A DNA stretch of 64,000 nucleotides from Acetobacter thailandicus. Lineage in GTDB: Bacteria; Pseudomonadota; Alphaproteobacteria; Acetobacterales; Acetobacteraceae. The stretch is taken from positions 124,001 to 188,000 of the forward strand of contig NZ_WOSV01000005.1 in NCBI RefSeq assembly GCF_011516655.1. Direction: 5' to 3'. Position 1 is the stretch's first letter; each line of letters begins with the position of its first letter. Both the position numbers and the translations under genes were made by a program. The notes beneath the pieces are model-generated. The model was not told the DNA's origin, did not search any database, and worked only from the letters and a program-made list of their open reading frames with translations. Below, piece by piece: positions 59,997-64,000 of this stretch.

Positions 59997-60997
59997 AGGT
60001 AAGCGCCTGCAAAAGCCTGGCGTATCGCAGACGCAGACGTTGTTTTGCTGGCAATGAGCAGCTGAAGCAGAATACGGGCTTTATGTGGCGATAAATCACA
60101 TGATACATTAAAACCGCGGATATCGTCAGAGACTTCAATATTGCGTTTTACCAGACCACTGCCAACGCGGCTGGCACGTATAACATGCACACCCTGCGCG
60201 ACAGCCCGGTCGAGTGCTGCGAGTGCTGTATCTGATGCATTACCGTCACCTATGCCGGCAAGAACAATACCTTTCACACCGTCAGCCAGAGCATGGCAAA
60301 TCAGGCGATCGTCCATATTGCTATGGGCATAAATAATATCAACACACGGCAGGCTCTCATGTTCTGGTAAACTGAACAGAGGTACCGGTGGCGCGGCAGG
60401 TGTTACAAAGTAAACTCTGTCCGTATCAACATAACCTGCAGGCCCGCCATTGACAGACGTAAATGCATTCACTTCTGAGGTGTTAATTTTACTTACTGTA
60501 CGGGCATCATAAATGGTTTCATTAAAAACCACCATAACACCCCGCTCACGGGCTTTGGGGCTGGCTGCAACTTTCAGGGCGTGAGAGATATTAACCGGAC
60601 CATCTGCACCGGGGGCACCACCCGGGCGCATTGCACCGGTCAAAATCACCGGTTTCTGACTTTTAGCAACGTGCTGCAGAAAAAAAGCCGTTTCTTCAAG
60701 CGTGTCTGTACCATGAATAATGACGGCGGCATCAAAGTCCTCCTGCTCAAATGCCTGCATTATACGACGTGCAAGCGCAAACCAGAGCGCATCATTCATA
60801 TTCTGGGAGCCAATGCTGGCAATCTGCTCAGCATGAATATCTGCCGTTTCCGGCAGATTGGGTACGTGATGAAGCAGGTCCTGAACAGACACATTGCCAG
60901 CATCATAACCTGAGGCTGAGCGGGCGTTCATCTGCCCGGCAATTGTGCCGCCTGTGGCTAAAATCAAAATACGGGAGGGTGGTGAGTGCTCAGTCAT
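59993..60997 (-). CDS. L-asparaginase, type II-like fold without signal peptide
   Basis: The 334-residue enzyme hydrolyses asparagine to aspartate and ammonia. The first catalytic Thr lies in LATGGTIAG, and the second triad Thr-Asp pair in [12 protein letters not shown] conserved Lys region follows in [17 protein letters not shown], and the C-terminal domain carries the dimer interface (RVGSGLV). There is no signal peptide, so it acts in the cytoplasm despite its similarity to the periplasmic type. Its last bases overlap the convergent mntH stop by four. A glutaminase side activity is possible and not testable here. The upstream lysE gene is 125 bases away in the same direction. Confidence 0.9.
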   Translation of the reverse strand: MTEHSPPSRILILATGGTIAGQMNARSASGYDAGNVSVQDLLHHVPNLPETADIHAEQIASIGSQNMNDALWFALARRIMQAFEQEDFDAAVIIHGTDTLEETAFFLQHVAKSQKPVILTGAMRPGGAPGADGPVNISHALKVAASPKARERGVMVVFNETIYDARTVSKINTSEVNAFTSVNGGPAGYVDTDRVYFVTPAAPPVPLFSLPEHESLPCVDIIYAHSNMDDRLICHALADGVKGIVLAGIGDGNASDTALAALDRAVAQGVHVIRASRVGSGLVKRNIEVSDDIRGFNVSCDLSPHKARILLQLLIASKTTSASAIRQAFAGAYL

Positions 60998-61122
60998 TAT
61001 CAGGCGCCTGCTACAGGTGTTACTTCTGCAGCTTATAGCCTGTCTTATTTTTTTCGTTAAGTCAGAGCTGAGCGTTAACGCCTGATGCTGATTATCTGGT
61101 TATCTGACAGGATCAAAAAAGT

Positions 61123-61758
61123 TTATGGGTTTAAGAGCAGCCTGACAGCAAAGAACACAAAAACCAGCCCTGTCAGCGTGTCAAGAATACGAATAATAGC
61201 AGGTCTGGCCAGAAAACGGCTCAGAGAAACAGCCATAATGACAAGAGTAAAATACCACAGCAACGTCAGAATAACCTGCACAATCAGAAGCAGGAATGAA
61301 TATGACAGCACACTAACGCCAGGCGGAATAAACTGAGGGAACGCAGTCAGGTCAAACACGCCGACAAGAGGGTTCAGAGCAGTTGTTAATGCCCCCCTCT
61401 GAAAACCAGACCAGAAAGCCTGAGGCGTATAGCCACCATGAGCTTCAGCCTGCTGAGGGTGTGCTTTCAAAACATTTATAAAAAGCCTGACCGCGAGATA
61501 AAGCAGATACCCTGCACAGGCCCACTCCAGCCCCAGGAAAAGCGGTCGGGAAGTTGAGATCAGAGCACTCAGACCAAAAGCAGTCCCAAATCCCCATAAT
61601 GTCAGGCCTGTTGCTATACCCAGCACAGCGCCTGTTGCCGTTGTGCGCCCCACACTGATACCCAGGCGGATAACCAGTGCGGTTTCGGTGCCGGGAGTCA
61701 GAACAAGAATGCCCCAGGTCGTGGCGAATGCCAGAACAGGCAACAGAAATTGAGGCAT
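61123..61758 (-). CDS. LysE/RhtB-family amino acid exporter
   Basis: A 211-residue inner membrane protein with about six hydrophobic segments. The family start FLLPVLAFATTWGILVLTPGTETALVIRLGISVGRTTA (in pieces) contains the conserved TPG motif. GFQRGALTTALNPLVGVFDLTAFPQFIPP is the typical middle block. GGGAG lies about 14 bases before the ATG. The exported substrate is unknown; homologues export lysine, threonine, homoserine or related compounds. The A+T-rich 5' flank borders the insertion-sequence remnant. Confidence 0.85.
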   Translation of the reverse strand: MPQFLLPVLAFATTWGILVLTPGTETALVIRLGISVGRTTATGAVLGIATGLTLWGFGTAFGLSALISTSRPLFLGLEWACAGYLLYLAVRLFINVLKAHPQQAEAHGGYTPQAFWSGFQRGALTTALNPLVGVFDLTAFPQFIPPGVSVLSYSFLLLIVQVILTLLWYFTLVIMAVSLSRFLARPAIIRILDTLTGLVFVFFAVRLLLNP

Positions 61759-62532
61759 TATTATTTAAAGTCTCCCGGCAATTTTATTTTTATTAAGTGT
61801 ATTGTTTTGATAGGTTGTCTGCGCAGCCATAATAGAATTTTTCTCATTTTACCAGAGGAGGCCATGTGCTTTCTGGTATGAGTATTGCAGAACAGATGGA
61901 TGAATACTGCACGCAAACCACATCCGTCTGATAATCGATGCGACATATCTCAAAGCACACAGAACGGCAGCCTCCCTGCTTAAAAAAGGGCTTTTCCCGC
62001 CATACCGGGCGAACCAAAGGCGGTCTGAACGCAAAACTCCATGCCGTGTGCGATGGCCAGGTCAGTGACTTCAGGGGAGCAGATGTTCTTCTGGCTGATC
62101 TGCCAGACGAGACAGAAGAAATCACCTGTGACCGGATACAGACAGCAACAGGATCAGGCTGTCTCTCGCAGACCGGCATATCACCGCCTGTATCCCGCTG
62201 AAGAAGAACCGGAAATTAAAACCGCCTTACGACTGCCCACTAGTGTAAAAAGCGCCATCTGATCGAAAATATATTTGCAAAGCTCAAAAACTGGCGACGT
62301 GTCGCAACATGATATGACCGCTGTGCTTATACATTCATGTTCGCAATTAATATCGCAGCAACCGTCCTCTTCTATCTTAACGAATGAGGCATGAGCCTGA
62401 CTTTAAAATTTTATTTTGCATAAAAATAACGTGCTGATGTTTGTGCAGGCTATGGCTATATGTGCATGTTGCACCCTGACAAACATTGAGTATGCTGAAA
62501 GCTCTCTATCAGGCTACAGGGGAGGCTTTAAT
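61759..62532. mobile_element. Insertion-sequence relic and flanking noncoding DNA
   Basis: Apart from the transposase pseudogene this stretch of 774 bases holds no gene I can support. Terminal inverted repeats were looked for around TTTAAAGTC near 61766 and its partial complement after 62390 but the match is only about nine bases, so element ends remain undefined. The left flank includes the lysE ribosome binding site and the right flank the leader of the Tat-exported protein gene. Confidence 0.5.
61890..62386 (+). pseudogene. Decayed IS5-family transposase
   Basis: Fragments in different frames reconstruct a DDE transposase of the IS5 type. LIIDATYLKAHRTAASL lies near 61931-61978, GRTKGGLNAKLHAVCDGQ follows after a frameshift near 61995, then ADVLLADLPDETEEI. 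ITACIPLKKNRKLKPPYD is in another frame, KRHLIENIFAKLKNWRRVAT near 62250-62310, and YDRCAYTFMFAINIAATVLFYLNE after an internal TGA at about 62311. At least three frameshifts and one nonsense codon are needed, so the element cannot make its own transposase. The N-terminal third is missing or unrecognisable. Boundaries are approximate. Confidence 0.85.
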
Positions 62533-63180
62533 ATGCCACCATCATTTCGTTCATCGCGGCGCAACGTGCTTGGAGTTATATGCAGTATAACTGCAATAAC
62601 GTCCCTGCCCCCGGCCATGGCAGAATCTTACAGACCAGGAAAAACAAATTTGCCACGTATTGGCATTATTGGTTCCGGGCAGGTAGGCGGCACTCTTGGG
62701 CGTTTATGGGCACAGGCTGGTTATCAGGTTATGTTCTCATCCAGAGAGCCGGAATTACTGCAGGATGTCGTTGCAAATGCCGGTGCAAATGCACGGGCGG
62801 GAGATGTAGCACAGGCAATAGCTTTTGGTGATGTCATTTTACTGGCTGTTCCTTATGGGGCTGAGCCGTCTATTGCAGAAAAATATAGTAAGGTACTCGC
62901 TGGTAAAATACTGATTGATGCTGATAACGCCTACCCTTATCGGGATGGTGCCGTGGCTGAAAAAGCCCGTAGTTTTGGTGTCGCCAAATATTCGGCCCAG
63001 CTATTTCCCGGCACGTTATTTGTACGGGCATTTAATTCAGTTAATGCCAGCAGTCTGACTGATGGTGGCGGTGGCGACACAGAAGTTCTGTATAGTTTTA
63101 CAAACGATAAAGCCGGTGAGGTTGCCGCTCAGCTGATTAAAGCGACCGGCTGCGTACCTGTGCGTGGCCATGATCTCTGA
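62533..63180 (+). CDS. Tat-exported NAD(P)-binding Rossmann protein (F420-dependent NADP reductase-like)
   Basis: From the ATG at 62533, preceded by GGGGAGG 7 bases upstream, the product is 215 residues. It opens with a twin-arginine signal: Ser8-Arg9-Arg10-Asn-Val-Leu, a hydrophobic stretch, and a cleavage site after AMA at residue 30. The mature part starts PRIGIIGSGQVGGTLGRLWAQAGYQV, a dinucleotide-binding fold. FSSREPE follows, and VRAFNSVNASSL matches the NADP oxidoreductase coenzyme F420-dependent family. The family normally continues beyond VRGHDL, where this one stops, so it may be C-terminally short. Export through Tat implies folding with bound cofactor in the cytoplasm. It overlaps the next gene by 11 bases. 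Its substrate is unknown. Confidence 0.8.
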   Translation: MPPSFRSSRRNVLGVICSITAITSLPPAMAESYRPGKTNLPRIGIIGSGQVGGTLGRLWAQAGYQVMFSSREPELLQDVVANAGANARAGDVAQAIAFGDVILLAVPYGAEPSIAEKYSKVLAGKILIDADNAYPYRDGAVAEKARSFGVAKYSAQLFPGTLFVRAFNSVNASSLTDGGGGDTEVLYSFTNDKAGEVAAQLIKATGCVPVRGHDL

Positions 63181-64000
63181 TAAAACACCGGGGCCTTTTA
63201 CTCTCAGATTTTGTAAAGCCATTAATGCTCATCCGGGTGAAGTGAGCGCGTGCCTCTGGGGGTTTGGGCTTTTTTTCTTTCTTTTTACCGGCTACGCAGT
63301 TTTGCGCCCGGTGCGTGATGCTATGGGCATTGCCAGCGGGCTCCATAATCTGCAATGGCTGTTTAGCTCTACCTTTATCGTTATGCTGCTGGCTGTACCC
63401 CTTTATGGATGGCTTAATGCCCGCGTGGCTCGCGCGCAGTTTATTAACTGGGTTTATAGTTTTTTTGCTCTCAACATGCTTGGCTTTGCATGTTGTCTTT
63501 TTCTGTGGCCTGCCAGCCTGTGGGTGGCACGGGCATTTTTTGTCTGGTTGTCAGTTTTTAATTTATTCGTTGTATCCGTCGCCTGGAGTCTGATGGCGGA
63601 TATATTCAGAAAAGAGCAGGCAGGCCGTCTTTTTGGTTTCATTGCCAGCGGCGCCAGTATTGGCGGTATTACCGGACCCGTTGCCGGGGCACTACTCGTC
63701 AGTATTGTATCACTACCAGGGTTAATGGTGGTTTCAGCGTTCCTGTTAGGAGGCTCCCTGCTGACTAAGTCACGTTTAATGGCGTGGCGTACCAGCCAGG
63801 AGAATGAGGAGGAGTGTGAAGCACGTTACCGCCCGGTAAGAGGTAACCCTTTTGCTGGTTTCACGATGGTCATGCGTTCACCTTATCTGTTGTGTCTTGC
63901 TGCTTTTGTTATGCTGTTAAGCACATCATCGACTTTTCTTTACTTTGAACAGGCCAGATTAGTAGCTGTTACCTTCCCTTCACGAGTGGAACAGGTGCGT
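63170..64000 (+). CDS. Nucleotide-transporter-like MFS membrane protein (Tlc/NPT type), cut by window edge
   Basis: The frame is open from the ATG at 63170 to the right edge, 277 residues. It shows about seven membrane segments. LFTGYAVLRPVRDAMGIASG near residue 40-60 is characteristic of the ATP:ADP antiporter (Tlc/NPT) superfamily members found in free-living proteobacteria. WSLMADIFRKEQAGRLFGFIASGASIGGITGP is a further family block. The start overlaps the end of the Tat-exported protein gene by 11 bases, so the two are translationally coupled. In obligate intracellular bacteria such proteins exchange nucleotides; in free-living ones the substrate is unknown. Confidence 0.78.
   Translation, partial: MISDKTPGPFTLRFCKAINAHPGEVSACLWGFGLFFFLFTGYAVLRPVRDAMGIASGLHNLQWLFSSTFIVMLLAVPLYGWLNARVARAQFINWVYSFFALNMLGFACCLFLWPASLWVARAFFVWLSVFNLFVVSVAWSLMADIFRKEQAGRLFGFIASGASIGGITGPVAGALLVSIVSLPGLMVVSAFLLGGSLLTKSRLMAWRTSQENEEECEARYRPVRGNPFAGFTMVMRSPYLLCLAAFVMLLSTSSTFLYFEQARLVAVTFPSRVEQVR

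Noticed and set aside
61844-62179. Minus-strand open frame of 111 codons opposite the IS relic
   Set aside because: It is an accidental frame over decayed transposase sequence; no family features were seen.

Overview
The window is a gene-dense, almost entirely chromosomal segment of an alphaproteobacterium, most likely an acetic acid bacterium (Acetobacteraceae). The reasons are family gene orders and architectures rather than any marker RNA: a pyruvate dehydrogenase E1-beta subunit that carries its own lipoyl domain, the tolC - popZ-like - valS order, guaB followed by an RsmB-type methyltransferase, trpE-G-D-C-moaC, and an intact dnaA-dnaN-recF-gyrB cluster beside rpsT, mutM, ubiE, coaBC and dut. 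Base composition looks intermediate (near half GC by eye). The genus is not determined.

Layout. 1-4333 (minus): pdhA-pdhB-pdhC-lpd, the last gene cut by the left edge. 4461-11023 (minus): ppiD-trpE-trpG-trpD-trpC-moaC, tightly packed with start/stop overlaps. 11239-14959 (plus): tpiA-secG-pyrG-kdsA, closed by a strong terminator. 15221-21633 (minus): dnaA-dnaN-recF-gyrB, with rpsT and mutM upstream (21970-23208). 23238-28889 (plus): ubiE, coaBC, dut and a two-gene ABC importer with a duplicated permease and an ATPase with a degenerate signature motif. 28905-34963 (minus): msrA, valS, a PopZ-like protein with eight tandem repeats, and TolC. A tRNA-Cys gene lies at 35201-35274. 35398-39417: SDR oxidoreductase, GNAT-like protein, thiL, nusB, nrdR. 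39548-46860: a periplasmic PCu(A)C-like protein, then a glycerol regulon (recQ-glpR, glpD-glpF-glpK) with a readable GlpR-type operator, and an OmpA-like lipoprotein. 46969-50386: cydDC. 50784-55383: ABC-F protein Uup, an orphan OmpR-type response regulator and a CPA1 antiporter. 55586-61758: guaB-rsmB, mntH, an asparaginase and a LysE-type exporter. 61890-62386 is a decayed IS5-family transposase. The right edge holds a Tat-exported Rossmann protein overlapping the start of a Tlc/NPT-type nucleotide-transporter-like membrane protein that runs off the window.

Most of the window is core metabolism: pyruvate to acetyl-CoA, tryptophan, KDO, CTP, GMP, CoA, dTTP precursors, replication initiation and glycerol use. 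No phage, CRISPR array or defence island was seen. The less ordinary material is the ABC pair at 25757-28889, the repeat-bearing PopZ homologue, the ligand-poor PCu(A)C protein, the short RecQ coupled to glpR, and the gene pair at the right end beside an insertion-sequence relic. Start sites were chosen from Shine-Dalgarno sequences and family N-termini, so several differ from the longest open frame. All function calls rest on motif recognition without database search.
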